In this document: positions 1 through 6,369 of the stretch, piece after piece
How positions within the stretch are numbered: the stretch's first letter is position 1
How the letters are laid out: each line of letters starts with the position of its first letter
NCBI GenBank assembly: GCA_045632845.1
Contig: JAZQXL010000011.1
Location: 169,973-233,972, forward strand
Origin: RGIG4140 sp045632845
Lineage (GTDB): Bacteria > Pseudomonadota > Alphaproteobacteria > CAAHEQ01 > UBA3637
Direction of reading: 5' to 3'
Length of the DNA stretch: 64,000 bases
Notes under the pieces: generated by a model
Databases searched by the model: none
What the model saw: the letters and a program-made list of their open reading frames with translations, nothing else
Told to the model about the DNA's origin: nothing
Translations under genes and position numbers: made by a program

Positions 1-2
1 AT

Positions 3-533
3 TTATTTTGTCAAGTGTTTCAAAACAGCAAAAGGATTCTCTTTTACATCTTCAACTTTTTCTTCATAATAAACAAAAGGCTCATTTGTTTTTTTAGGGA
101 ATGGATCAAGCGACAAACCAAATTGTTCCCGCACAATATCAGCAAAATAAATGCGACCATTTTTAATAAGGTCAATACTTTCATCATCCGGTGAAAAATC
201 AACTTTATTTTCTTGTGTCAAAACAACATCTTCATCTTCAGAAAATAACAGTACAAAAGGATAATTTATTTTTTCTTCAAACTCATCAGATGTAACAACG
301 CAAGTTCTCACCACGTCTGCTTTTAAAACACCATTTAATTCAATCACATCATCAGCCAACAGAGCATTAAATGAAAATGAAAGATTCTTAACAGCTGGCA
401 ACTCATAAAATTCAGCCAATTCTTGACATTGAGCTTTATTTGCAACTAGCAAAAAATCTTTTCCTTGTTTTGTTACAGTTCGCGCATCTAAAACAAACGC
501 GATGTCTTTTTCTTTTTTTACTGTTTTTTCCAT
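3..533 (-). CDS. yceD: DUF177/YceD family protein
   Basis: This 176-residue protein resembles the YceD/DUF177 family, which is linked to large-subunit rRNA and ribosome biogenesis and in many bacteria sits next to rpmF/plsX. The family signature is visible in the middle: a VVRTCVVT segment with the conserved Cys, followed by an acidic region (FSEDED, then SPDDESIDLIKNGRI). The start at 533 is chosen because an AGAAGAAAGGG ribosome-binding site lies about 9 bases upstream; an upstream in-frame ATG would add 24 unlikely residues. It is divergent from bamE, a pairing common in alphaproteobacteria. The stop codon is 3 bases from the window edge, so the gene is complete. Confidence 0.8.
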   Translation of the reverse strand: MEKTVKKEKDIAFVLDARTVTKQGKDFLLVANKAQCQELAEFYELPAVKNLSFSFNALLADDVIELNGVLKADVVRTCVVTSDEFEEKINYPFVLLFSEDEDVVLTQENKVDFSPDDESIDLIKNGRIYFADIVREQFGLSLDPFPKKTNEPFVYYEEKVEDVKENPFAVLKHLTK

Positions 534-597
534 TGACGAATACCCTTTCTTCTGCTTATATATAAAATTAGAAATGATTATATCAAAGAAGGAAAAA

Positions 598-1056
598 ATG
601 TTCAAGAAGCTTATTTATTCATCATTCTTATCCAGCGTTATTTTATTAAATTCATGCGGATTGGAGACCTATCAAAGCGGCGATTTGCCCTCACAACAAA
701 GATTGAATATGATTCAAGTAGGTACGCCTCAAGAAAAAGTTATCGATCTTATTGGCAAACCAATTTTTGAAAATAAAATTGGGAACGATTCTTTTTATAT
801 TTATTTTAAATCAAAAAAAGAAAACAGAGCATTCTATCATCCTGAAGAAATTGAACGAGATGTATACGTTATTTCATTCAATCAAGACAAATCTGTTCGT
901 TCCATCAGACATCTTACACTGCAAGATGGTCACGATGTTACCTATGATCCAGCACACACACAAGTCACTGGAAAAGAACTTTCCGTGCTTGAACAATTGG
1001 TTAAAAACTTCGGCAGATACGATGCTGGCGGACGTGACAGCTCACAAAGACAATAA
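598..1056 (+). CDS. bamE: outer membrane assembly lipoprotein BamE (SmpA/OmlA family)
   Basis: A 152-residue lipoprotein. The N-terminus is a lipoprotein signal with lipobox LNSC (Cys about residue 20), followed by the SmpA/OmlA core: LNMIQVGTPQEKVIDLIGKP is the conserved helical region and a three-stranded sheet (YVISFNQDKSVRSI) follows. BamE is an accessory subunit of the BAM complex that inserts beta-barrel proteins. Start at 598 has AAAGAAGG upstream; a longer frame from 502 would place the signal peptide internally. It is divergently arranged with the DUF177 gene and ends at a strong terminator. The polar C-terminal tail (about 30 residues) is not conserved in the family as I know it. 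Confidence 0.85.
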   Translation: MFKKLIYSSFLSSVILLNSCGLETYQSGDLPSQQRLNMIQVGTPQEKVIDLIGKPIFENKIGNDSFYIYFKSKKENRAFYHPEEIERDVYVISFNQDKSVRSIRHLTLQDGHDVTYDPAHTQVTGKELSVLEQLVKNFGRYDAGGRDSSQRQ

Positions 1057-1072
1057 ATTTTTCATCTAAAAA

Positions 1073-1095
1073 AACACCGTTTCGGTGTTTTTTTT
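1073..1095 (+). terminator. intrinsic terminator after bamE
   Basis: Hairpin AACACCG / CGGTGTT with a 3-base loop, followed by a run of T to about 1095, starting 16 bases after the bamE stop. Confidence 0.85.
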
Positions 1096-1120
1096 CTTAT
1101 TAACACAATAGCTAATAAAC

Positions 1121-1153
1121 AAAAAAAATCTCCACCAATTGGCAGAGATTTTT
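1121..1153 (-). terminator. intrinsic terminator of the rplM-rpsI operon
   Basis: On the minus strand a stem AAAAATCTC / GAGATTTTT (1124-1132 with 1145-1153) is followed by a T run (the A run at 1121-1128 on the plus strand), 17 bases after the rpsI stop. Confidence 0.8.
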
Positions 1154-1169
1154 TTGAATATAAAACCAA

Positions 1170-1649
1170 TTAACGTTTTGAGAATTGGAAGCGTTTGCGT
1201 GCTTTTGACAAACCTGGTTTTTTACGTTCAACAATACGTGAATCACGTGTTAAGAAACCAGCTCTCTTGAGTGCAGTGTGCAATTCTGGTTCAAACATAT
1301 CCAAGCAACGGCTGATACCGTGACGAACAGCATAAGCTTGACCAGACAAACCACCACCACAAACATTACATTGAACGTCAAATTGACCTTCACGGTTTGT
1401 AACAGCAAATGGTTGGTTGATAATCATTTGCAACACAGGACGTGGGAAGTAGTTTTCAATACTTCTGCCATTAACTGTGATTTTGCCTGAGCCTAATTTA
1501 ATAATGACACGAGCAATTGCATTTTTCTTTTTACCAACAGATTGTGAACGACCTAAAGCATCTTTTTTTGGTGTTCTTGGTGCAACTTCAACAGCTGTTG
1601 CTGTTTCTTGTTTCAAATCTTCTAAAGTTGTTGTTTTTTTGCTAACCAT
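1170..1649 (-). CDS. rpsI: 30S ribosomal protein S9
   Basis: A 159-residue S9 with the expected C-terminal core: GRSQSVGKKKNAIARVIIKLG, the GGGLSGQAYAVRHGISRCL region, and the Arg/Lys-rich tail ending KARKRFQFSKR that contacts P-site tRNA. The first 30 residues or so are an extra Thr/Val-rich extension of the kind seen in alphaproteobacterial S9. The start codon overlaps the rplM stop by one base (TAATG), so the two are co-transcribed and probably translationally coupled, the classical rplM-rpsI pair. Confidence 0.97.
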   Translation of the reverse strand: MVSKKTTTLEDLKQETATAVEVAPRTPKKDALGRSQSVGKKKNAIARVIIKLGSGKITVNGRSIENYFPRPVLQMIINQPFAVTNREGQFDVQCNVCGGGLSGQAYAVRHGISRCLDMFEPELHTALKRAGFLTRDSRIVERKKPGLSKARKRFQFSKR

Positions 1650-2119
1650 TATGCACCTCTTTTATTCTTTGGATTTTTAGCAGCAATATCCAAAACAATT
1701 GGATTTTGAGCTTGATGTGTGTGTTCTGGGCCGACAAAAATGCGCAATTTTTTCATTTGTTTACGACCTAAAGCATTTCTTGAAATCATTCTTTCAACAG
1801 CTTTTTGTAAAACACGTTCTGGGTGTTCTTCTAATTGTTTTGCAACAGAGATACCTTTGATACCACCGACATAACCTGTGTGATGATAGTAGGTTTTTTG
1901 TTCTAATTTACGACCTGTTAATTGAACTTTTTCAGCATTAACGACAACTACATAGTCGCCGCAATCTTGGTTTGGAGAATAGCATGGTTTGTTTTTACCA
2001 CGTAAGATTGTTGCAATTTGGCTTGCCAAACGGCCCAAAACCAAATTTGAAGCATCAATAACGTACCATTTGATATCGCTATTTTCCGGATTAATTGTTT
2101 TTGTTGTTTTCATTGTCAT
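1649..2119 (-). CDS. rplM: 50S ribosomal protein L13
   Basis: A 156-residue L13, normal family length plus a few residues. Recognised by WYVIDASNLVLGRLASQIATILRGK near the N-terminus, the DYVVVVNAEKVQLTGRK stretch and the ERMISRNALGRKQMKKLRIFVG segment. It is the first gene of the rplM-rpsI operon, with AAGGA 9 bases before the ATG and a near-consensus promoter 37-65 bases upstream. A second in-frame ATG two codons later (MTMK) is possible, but the first has the better ribosome-binding-site spacing. Confidence 0.97.
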   Translation of the reverse strand: MTMKTTKTINPENSDIKWYVIDASNLVLGRLASQIATILRGKNKPCYSPNQDCGDYVVVVNAEKVQLTGRKLEQKTYYHHTGYVGGIKGISVAKQLEEHPERVLQKAVERMISRNALGRKQMKKLRIFVGPEHTHQAQNPIVLDIAAKNPKNKRGA

Positions 2120-2155
2120 GTTATTTAATCCTTGTTATTTTTTCTAAGACAGCCA

Positions 2156-2184
2156 TTTATACAATAAAAAAAACACATTGTCAA
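2156..2184 (-). promoter_or_regulatory. sigma-70 promoter of rplM-rpsI
   Basis: On the minus strand TTGACA, 17 bases, TATAAA. The predicted start lies about 30 bases before the rplM ATG. Confidence 0.75.
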
Positions 2185-2254
2185 CATCTTTTTCATTGTT
2201 TTTAAACATTTTTTTGAGATGGTAATATAATACCACCCTTAAACAGCTTGAAAA

Positions 2255-2908
2255 TTAAGGGATAAGAGAATTAAAGTATCTATCTCCCGCATCACCAAGA
2301 CCAGGAACAATATAAGCATTCTCATTCAAACACTTATCAACAGAACCCGTTACAATTTGAAGCTCAGGATAAGCCTCTTGCAAAACTTTTAATCCCTCCG
2401 GTGCACTTAAAACAGAGATAAAAACGATGTCTTTAACATCAACACCTTTTTTAACAAACAAATCAACACTTGCCACAGCTGAACCTCCCGTTGCCAACAT
2501 TGGATCTAAAATAAAAACTTTTGTTTTTTGAGGCATTTTAGTTGGTGTTTTATCATAATACCACACAGGATTTTTTGTTTCTTCATCACGATACATTCCA
2601 ACATGCAACACATGTGCATTTGGCAACAAATCAACAGCCACATCAGTTAAAGCAAGTCCGGCCCTTAATATTGGAGCAATAATATATGTATATTCACTAT
2701 CAATAACCTTAACATTCATAGATTCTATTGGTGTTACAATTTCAATTTCTTGCATAGGGAGTTTAGAAAAACCCTTTTCAATTAAAAAATAGGCAATTTT
2801 TTTAAAAGCTAACAAGAATTGTTCCCTTGTTGATTCTTTATTTCTTATAACAGCAAGATTATGCATTAAAATAGGATGATCCAAAACCGTTACATTTTCA
2901 AACACCAT
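2255..2908 (-). CDS. upp: uracil phosphoribosyltransferase
   Basis: A 217-residue UPRTase that makes UMP from uracil and PRPP (pyrimidine salvage, cytoplasm). The PRPP loop is clear as FILDPMLATGGSA, the APILRAGLALTD segment matches the family, and the uracil-binding end reads VPGLGDAGDRYF. Start at 2908 is fixed by a perfect AAGGAGGTTGTT ribosome-binding site; the longer frame to 2968 reads through the promoter. Monocistronic by position, followed downstream by rplM's promoter region in the same orientation. Confidence 0.95.
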   Translation of the reverse strand: MVFENVTVLDHPILMHNLAVIRNKESTREQFLLAFKKIAYFLIEKGFSKLPMQEIEIVTPIESMNVKVIDSEYTYIIAPILRAGLALTDVAVDLLPNAHVLHVGMYRDEETKNPVWYYDKTPTKMPQKTKVFILDPMLATGGSAVASVDLFVKKGVDVKDIVFISVLSAPEGLKVLQEAYPELQIVTGSVDKCLNENAYIVPGLGDAGDRYFNSLIP

Positions 2909-2933
2909 AACAACCTCCTTGATTTTTTCTTTT

Positions 2934-2962
2934 ATTGTACACAAAAAGGCAAAAATAAGCAA
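2934..2962 (-). promoter_or_regulatory. promoter of upp
   Basis: On the minus strand TTGCTT, 17 bases, TACAAT, ending 26 bases before the upp start. Confidence 0.6.
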
Positions 2963-2989
2963 TATCATTTTATGTTCAAAGGCTTTTTA

Positions 2990-3018
2990 TTGACAATTAT
3001 GCTTTTTTTTGATATAAA
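2990..3018 (+). promoter_or_regulatory. promoter of RNase P RNA
   Basis: TTGACA, 17 bases, TATAAA. The predicted first transcribed base (about 3025) coincides with the start of the P1 helix of the RNA. Confidence 0.8.
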
Positions 3019-3023
3019 ACGAC

Positions 3024-3390
3024 TCGTCAGATGATCGGATAATCGCTGAAGGCAACTTTGGAGGAAAGTCCGGGCTTCACGGAAACACGATACTGGATAA
3101 CGTCCAGCTGGGGTAACCCACGGGATAGCGCCATAGAAAACAAACCGCCAATTTTGAATTGGTAAGGGTGAAACGGCGGGGTAAGAGCCCACCGCATTTT
3201 AAGTGATTAAAATGGCACGGCAAGCCCTATCGGAAGCAAGACCAAGTGAAGAGAGCCAAAGATTTTCTTTGTAAAAAGAGCGTTTCTGATCTGCTCTCAA
3301 GAGGTAGGTCGCTAGAGGTAAGCAGTAATGCTTATCCCAGACGAATGATTATCGATTACAAAACCCGGCTTATAGATTGTCTGACATTTT
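3024..3390 (+). ncRNA. rnpB: RNase P RNA, bacterial class A
   Basis: The catalytic RNA that trims tRNA 5' leaders. Conserved blocks are obvious: GAGGAAAGTCCGGGC near the 5' side (3060-3074), GGGTAAGAGCCCACCGC (3179-3195), the GGCAAGCCCTATCGG region (3220-3234), CAAGAGGTAGGTCGCT (3298-3313), and the closing ACGAATGAT...ACAAAACCCGGCTTA (3341-3372). P1 is formed by GTCAGA (3026-3031) with TCTGAC (3380-3385). A T-rich stretch follows but no separate terminator hairpin. tRNA-Pro lies just downstream with its own promoter. Confidence 0.97.
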
Positions 3391-3414
3391 TTTATATTTT
3401 TTTTAATTTTTTAC

Positions 3415-3443
3415 TTGCATTTCATTTTTTTTTAGTGTATATA
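3415..3443 (+). promoter_or_regulatory. promoter of tRNA-Pro
   Basis: TTGCAT, 17 bases, TATATA, 17 bases upstream of the mature tRNA 5' end. Confidence 0.6.
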
Positions 3444-3460
3444 GTTAACTACTCAATCAT

Positions 3461-3537
3461 CGGGGCGTAGCTCAGCCTGGTAGAGTACTTGGTTTGGGAC
3501 CAAGGTGTCGCATGTTCGAATCATGTCGCCCCGACCA
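3461..3537 (+). tRNA. tRNA-Pro (anticodon TGG)
   Basis: A 77-nt cloverleaf with encoded CCA. Acceptor CGGGGCG pairs with CGCCCCG, anticodon stem CTTGG/CCAAG encloses the loop TTTGGGA (anticodon TGG at 3495-3497), and the T arm is GCATG TTCGAAT CATGT-like. Its last 19 bases recur, with one change, at 6215-6233, which makes this tRNA the likely insertion target of the island that follows. Confidence 0.96.
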
Positions 3538-3541
3538 ATAT

Positions 3542-3580
3542 AAAAAAGCGGAAGTTTATACTTTCGCTTTTTTGTTTTTT
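3542..3580 (+). terminator. terminator after tRNA-Pro
   Basis: Ten-pair stem AAAGCGGAAG / CTTTCGCTTT (one G-T pair) with loop TTTATA and a following T run. Confidence 0.75.
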
Positions 3581-3973
3581 ATTCAGAATAATTTAATTAT
3601 GTTTTTCAAGAAGTTAATTATAGATTTTTCTCAGATGGCAAGTTGGCAAGATTCGATTGTATGCCACTTTTTTGCGCCCATAAAAGTATACCTTTGGCAA
3701 AAAAGTATACCTCGAATAAAAAAATGAGAAAAAGTGGTCGCTAGGTATAACTCATTGAAATAGATATATTTTTATCTAGTTGTCGCTAGTTCTAATCTGC
3801 TTAACCTCTCCAGGGTAGATGCGAACTTCAGTAAAATAATAATGTATGTAACCCATTGAATTATAAGAACTTAACAACTATGTTGTCAAATTGTTTCGAC
3901 AACATGATCATGTGTATTTTAGTGGAGCAAAGATTAAATTACAAAACCTTTTTTTAAAAACACAATACAAACA
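3581..3973. other. island left flank, non-coding
   Basis: No supportable gene. It holds one copy of a diverged repeat (3733-3824) also seen on the other side of the restriction-modification genes (5891-5992). The only ORF starting here (from 3600) lacks a ribosome-binding site. Confidence 0.5.
3733..3824 (+). repeat. diverged direct repeat, left copy
   Basis: Shares with 5891-5992 the ordered blocks AGTGGTC, TCATTGAAA, CTAGT then GCGCT/GTCGCT, and AACCTC-CCAG-GT-GATG. Alignment is by eye, with gaps; the repeat brackets the restriction-modification cassette. Confidence 0.4.
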
Positions 3974-4606
3974 TTACAACAAATACGGGAGTAAATTATT
4001 TTCAAAAAAGTCTAACATATCTCCCACATCTGAAGTATCTCTCCACATGTAATAGTTTTTTGTGTATTCCTGAAACCAATATGCAATTTCCCTATTCCGC
4101 CGAGGATCTCTTGTAATATCTCCAACTATTACAAGCCAAAAAGGCAAAATCTCATCGGATATCTTACCTGTTTTTCTGATAATTCTTAGCAATCCTGGTG
4201 TAAAGTATTTGCAACTTCTTTCATGCGCATTTCCCCTTCCTGCTTGCATATCTGTTGTTTCGATCCAACCATCCTGACGCTTAATTTCTCCAAATAATAC
4301 TTTCCCATTTTGTGTGTTTCTAATGGCAAAATCCATATTAATCCCCCATTCATATTTTGGAGTTCCTTTTGCTGTTTTTAGGGTTGTATCAATATTATAA
4401 ATCTTATCTAGAACATCTTGTGGTAAAGGATAAGTAGAATATATATCGCTAAATTCCTTAGGATGTCTATCTACAACAAATTGTCCCGGATAAACAGCAT
4501 CCAATGCTGATTGTAAAGATTTCTGGAATAATTCTTCTGTGGTTAAGGCTTTGTGCCCCGAAACAGTTTGCCAATTAGCTCTTTTTCTTAATTCTTGTGT
4601 AGCCAT
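3974..4606 (-). CDS. type II restriction endonuclease, MunI/MfeI-like
   Basis: A 210-residue protein that I recognise as a MunI-type endonuclease (known specificity CAATTG). It carries the PD-(D/E)XK active site with MunI spacing: Asp92, then 14 residues, Glu107-Ile-Lys109 in FGEIKRQDGW. The usual Pro before Asp is Met here. Family blocks follow: AGRGNAHERSCKYFTPGL, ILPFWLVIVGDITRDPRR and the NYYMWR region. The start abuts the stop of the controller gene, so both are on one transcript with the methylase divergent. The exact recognition site is inferred from family membership only. Confidence 0.85.
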   Translation of the reverse strand: MATQELRKRANWQTVSGHKALTTEELFQKSLQSALDAVYPGQFVVDRHPKEFSDIYSTYPLPQDVLDKIYNIDTTLKTAKGTPKYEWGINMDFAIRNTQNGKVLFGEIKRQDGWIETTDMQAGRGNAHERSCKYFTPGLLRIIRKTGKISDEILPFWLVIVGDITRDPRRNREIAYWFQEYTKNYYMWRDTSDVGDMLDFFENNLLPYLL

Positions 4607-4813
4607 TTAAAGCCCCCTAAAAAAATCTTCCAAAGAAACATTTAGTCCTTTGGATATTTTATATATATTGTCGATTGAAATGTTGCGTTTTCCAGATTCC
4701 ACAGAAGCTAAATAAGTTCTATCCATATCAATTTGCAATGCAAACCTCTCTTGGCTTAAGTTTTTTTGTAACCTGAGGGCTCTAATTCGTTGTCCTAAAA
4801 TTTGTTTTATCAT
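4607..4813 (-). CDS. restriction-modification controller protein, XRE-type HTH
   Basis: A 68-residue single-domain helix-turn-helix protein: LGQRIRALRLQKNLSQERFA, then DMDRTYLASVESGKRNIS as the recognition region and IYKISKGLNVSLEDFF as the closing helices. This size and layout match C proteins, which bind their own promoter and delay endonuclease expression until the methylase has acted. It directly precedes the endonuclease (TAA then ATG). AAAGGAG lies upstream of the start. A pair of direct repeats ACTTTAAA at 4829-4836 and 4843-4850 is a candidate operator. Confidence 0.8.
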   Translation of the reverse strand: MIKQILGQRIRALRLQKNLSQERFALQIDMDRTYLASVESGKRNISIDNIYKISKGLNVSLEDFFRGL

Positions 4814-4828
4814 AGAAATACTCCTTTG

Positions 4829-4867
4829 ACTTTAAATAAGATACTTTAAAATATTTTAACGCGTCAA
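4829..4867 (-). promoter_or_regulatory. promoter and candidate C-protein operator of the controller/endonuclease unit
   Basis: On the minus strand TTGACG (4862-4867), 18 bases, TATCTT (4838-4843). The two ACTTTAAA repeats, 14 bases apart, overlap and follow the -10 element, a position suited to autoregulation. Operator assignment is inference. Confidence 0.45.
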
Positions 4868-4890
4868 CGGATTATAAGTAACAATTTATA

Positions 4891-4919
4891 TTGACATTAT
4901 GTTTTCCATATGCTAAATA
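4891..4919 (+). promoter_or_regulatory. promoter of the methyltransferase gene
   Basis: TTGACA, 17 bases, TAAATA preceded by TGC (extended -10). It gives a short leader to the ATG at 4948. Confidence 0.65.
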
Positions 4920-4947
4920 TGTTGAAATATAATGAAAGGCGTACAAA

Positions 4948-5652
4948 ATGAATACTAAAACAGGATATTCTATTTATAATCCTAAAGCAAAAAGCAAAAT
5001 TAAAGTTAATCCACTAGAAGATTTATATCCAACATTACCAAATAAGAAATATGATGTTATCTATGCAGATCCTCCTTGGGATTATGGAGGAAAGATGCAG
5101 TATGACAAGTCAAGCATTAAATCAGAAAACATAGATTTTAAAAAAGATGTATTTATAAGTGCAGCAAATTTTAAATACCCGACAGTACCTTTAAAAGATT
5201 TACAAAAATTAGATGTTGCATCTATTTCTGCTGATGATTGCATTCTGTTTATGTGGACAACTGGACCTCATTTGGATAACTCAATAAAATTAGGAACGGC
5301 TTGGGGGTTTGAATATAAAACTGTTGCTTTTGTATGGGACAAACAAGTTCATAATCCAGGACGTTATACACTTTCTCAAACTGAATTTGTTCTAGTTTTT
5401 AAGAAAGGTAGATTTCCTGAAAATAGAGGTGCAAGAAATGTTCGACAACTGGTATCTGTTCACAGAGGAAAACATAGCGAAAAACCTATAAGTGTTATTG
5501 AGGGGATATCAAAAATGTTTCCCAAGCAGAGGAAAATAGAATTATTTGCTAGAAAGAATTATATTGGTTGGGACAACTGGGGATTGGAAATTCCTGATAG
5601 TAAAGTGGATATCTTTTCAGAAGAAGATAGGGAAAATTTATTTAAATTCTAA
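4948..5652 (+). CDS. DNA adenine N6-methyltransferase, MT-A70 family (M.MunI-like)
   Basis: A 234-residue MT-A70 methylase. The catalytic motif is DPPW (41-44) in DVIYADPPWDYGG; FVLVFKKGRFPENRG and HRGKHSEKPISVIEGISKMFP correspond to the cofactor-binding side and the typical HSxKP block, and the protein ends near the characteristic ELFARKNYIGWDNWG. It should protect the site cut by the adjacent MunI-like endonuclease. It is divergent from the controller/endonuclease unit and has its own consensus promoter. The last 11 bases overlap, tail to tail, a small ORF on the other strand. Confidence 0.88.
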   Translation: MNTKTGYSIYNPKAKSKIKVNPLEDLYPTLPNKKYDVIYADPPWDYGGKMQYDKSSIKSENIDFKKDVFISAANFKYPTVPLKDLQKLDVASISADDCILFMWTTGPHLDNSIKLGTAWGFEYKTVAFVWDKQVHNPGRYTLSQTEFVLVFKKGRFPENRGARNVRQLVSVHRGKHSEKPISVIEGISKMFPKQRKIELFARKNYIGWDNWGLEIPDSKVDIFSEEDRENLFKF

Positions 5653-5821
5653 TTTTACCACATTTACAGCATGTAATTTTCTCTTCATCATCTTGCCTTC
5701 GTTTACAGGAAAGATTTTTTTCCATTCGTTTTTCAATAATCTCTCCGCTTTCGAGCATTTCTAAATAATTTAATAAATCAGGCAAGATAATTTTAATTAA
5801 TTTTTCTGTTTCTTTTGACAT
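5642..5821 (-). CDS. small 59-residue protein of unknown function in the island
   Basis: A short ORF preceded by AAGGAG 6 bases before its ATG. The translation is a charged, helical N-terminal half (SKETEKLIKIILPDLLNYLEMLE) and a C-terminal half with Cys39, Cys51, Cys52 and Cys54 (LSCKRRQ, then TCCKCGKIRI), which could bind a metal. It converges on the methylase gene, overlapping its end by 11 bases. I do not recognise the family. The ribosome-binding site and the Cys pattern support it being real; no homologue is known to me. Confidence 0.55.
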   Translation of the reverse strand: MSKETEKLIKIILPDLLNYLEMLESGEIIEKRMEKNLSCKRRQDDEEKITCCKCGKIRI

Positions 5822-5890
5822 TATATCTCCTTTTTTAATAATCTGACTTATACCAATGCTTGGAAAAATAAAAAAGTCAAGTTATAACCT

Positions 5891-5992
5891 AGTGGTCAGT
5901 GTATTTCATTGAAAAACAATAAAAAAATTATTACCACACCTAGTGGGCGCTGAACAAAAACCAACCTCACCAGTGTGGATGAGAAGGTTCGC
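5891..5992 (+). repeat. diverged direct repeat, right copy
   Basis: Matches 3733-3824 in ordered blocks (see that entry). This copy has short insertions relative to the left one. Confidence 0.4.
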
Positions 5993-6073
5993 CAACGCTG
6001 TTGTAACACTCTGAAAAAGAACAAAAAAATTATTTTATTTTAAATAGAGTATTTTTTTACAATTTAGAGGGGG

Positions 6074-6086
6074 TCAATCCGACCAT
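6074..6086 (+). repeat. tRNA-Pro 3'-end-like remnant
   Basis: GTCAATCCGACCA matches the tRNA end GTCGCCCCGACCA (3525-3537) at 10 of 13 positions, including CCGACCA, and like it is soon followed by a terminator hairpin. Confidence 0.4.
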
Positions 6087-6092
6087 AAAGAA

Positions 6093-6117
6093 CCACTCGC
6101 AAGAGTGGTTTTTTTAT
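6093..6117 (+). terminator. intrinsic terminator
   Basis: ACCACTC GCAA GAGTGGT followed by seven T. No gene lies upstream on this strand apart from the tRNA-like remnant. Confidence 0.75.
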
Positions 6118-6214
6118 TGGGCTGACATGAGAAGAACAGGCGACAAGCATGTTCGAGTCGTAGCTTTAGCAAAGGCAATGCCGTAGGTAGCTCTTTAGAG
6201 CGAACGAAGTGAGT

Positions 6215-6233
6215 AATCATGTCACCCCGACCA
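6215..6233 (+). repeat. tRNA-Pro 3'-end duplicate, candidate attachment site
   Basis: AATCATGTCACCCCGACCA equals the last 19 bases of tRNA-Pro (3519-3537) except for A instead of G at 6224. A T-arm-like piece (GCATGTTCGAGTC) ends at about 6161, so the remnant looks like a tRNA half split by about 54 bases. Confidence 0.65.
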
Positions 6234-6237
6234 TCTA

Positions 6238-6262
6238 AAAGACGGACTTGTTCCGTCTTTTT
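6238..6262 (+). terminator. intrinsic terminator at the island right edge
   Basis: AAAGACGGA CTTGT TCCGTCTTT followed by a T run, immediately after the tRNA 3'-end duplicate. Confidence 0.75.
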
Positions 6263-6369
6263 TTATTAAAAAATTGATAAAACTATGCAACATATCTTGT
6301 TCGGACGGAGCACTAACAACATAATATCACGCTTTGCAAGACACTATATTCATCACAAAACAAACAATA

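Larger units (their letters stand above)
5822..6369. other. island right flank with tRNA 3'-end remnants
   Basis: No protein gene seen. It contains the right copy of the diverged repeat (5891-5992), two tRNA-Pro 3'-end-like sequences (6074-6086 and 6215-6233) each followed by a terminator, and a T-arm-like fragment at 6148-6161. The 6263-6369 stretch shows nothing recognisable. Confidence 0.5.

Noticed and set aside
2965..3470. Two open frames across the RNase P RNA and tRNA-Pro region
   Set aside because: They overlap well-supported RNA genes, lack ribosome-binding sites and have no protein-like composition.
3600..3727. Possible 42-codon gene starting at 3600 in the island flank
   Set aside because: No ribosome-binding site, no recognisable motif, and it runs into the diverged repeat region.
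3461..6262. Integrase or transposase for the island
   Set aside because: Both strands were read between the tRNA and 6262; only the restriction genes and the 59-residue ORF are present.
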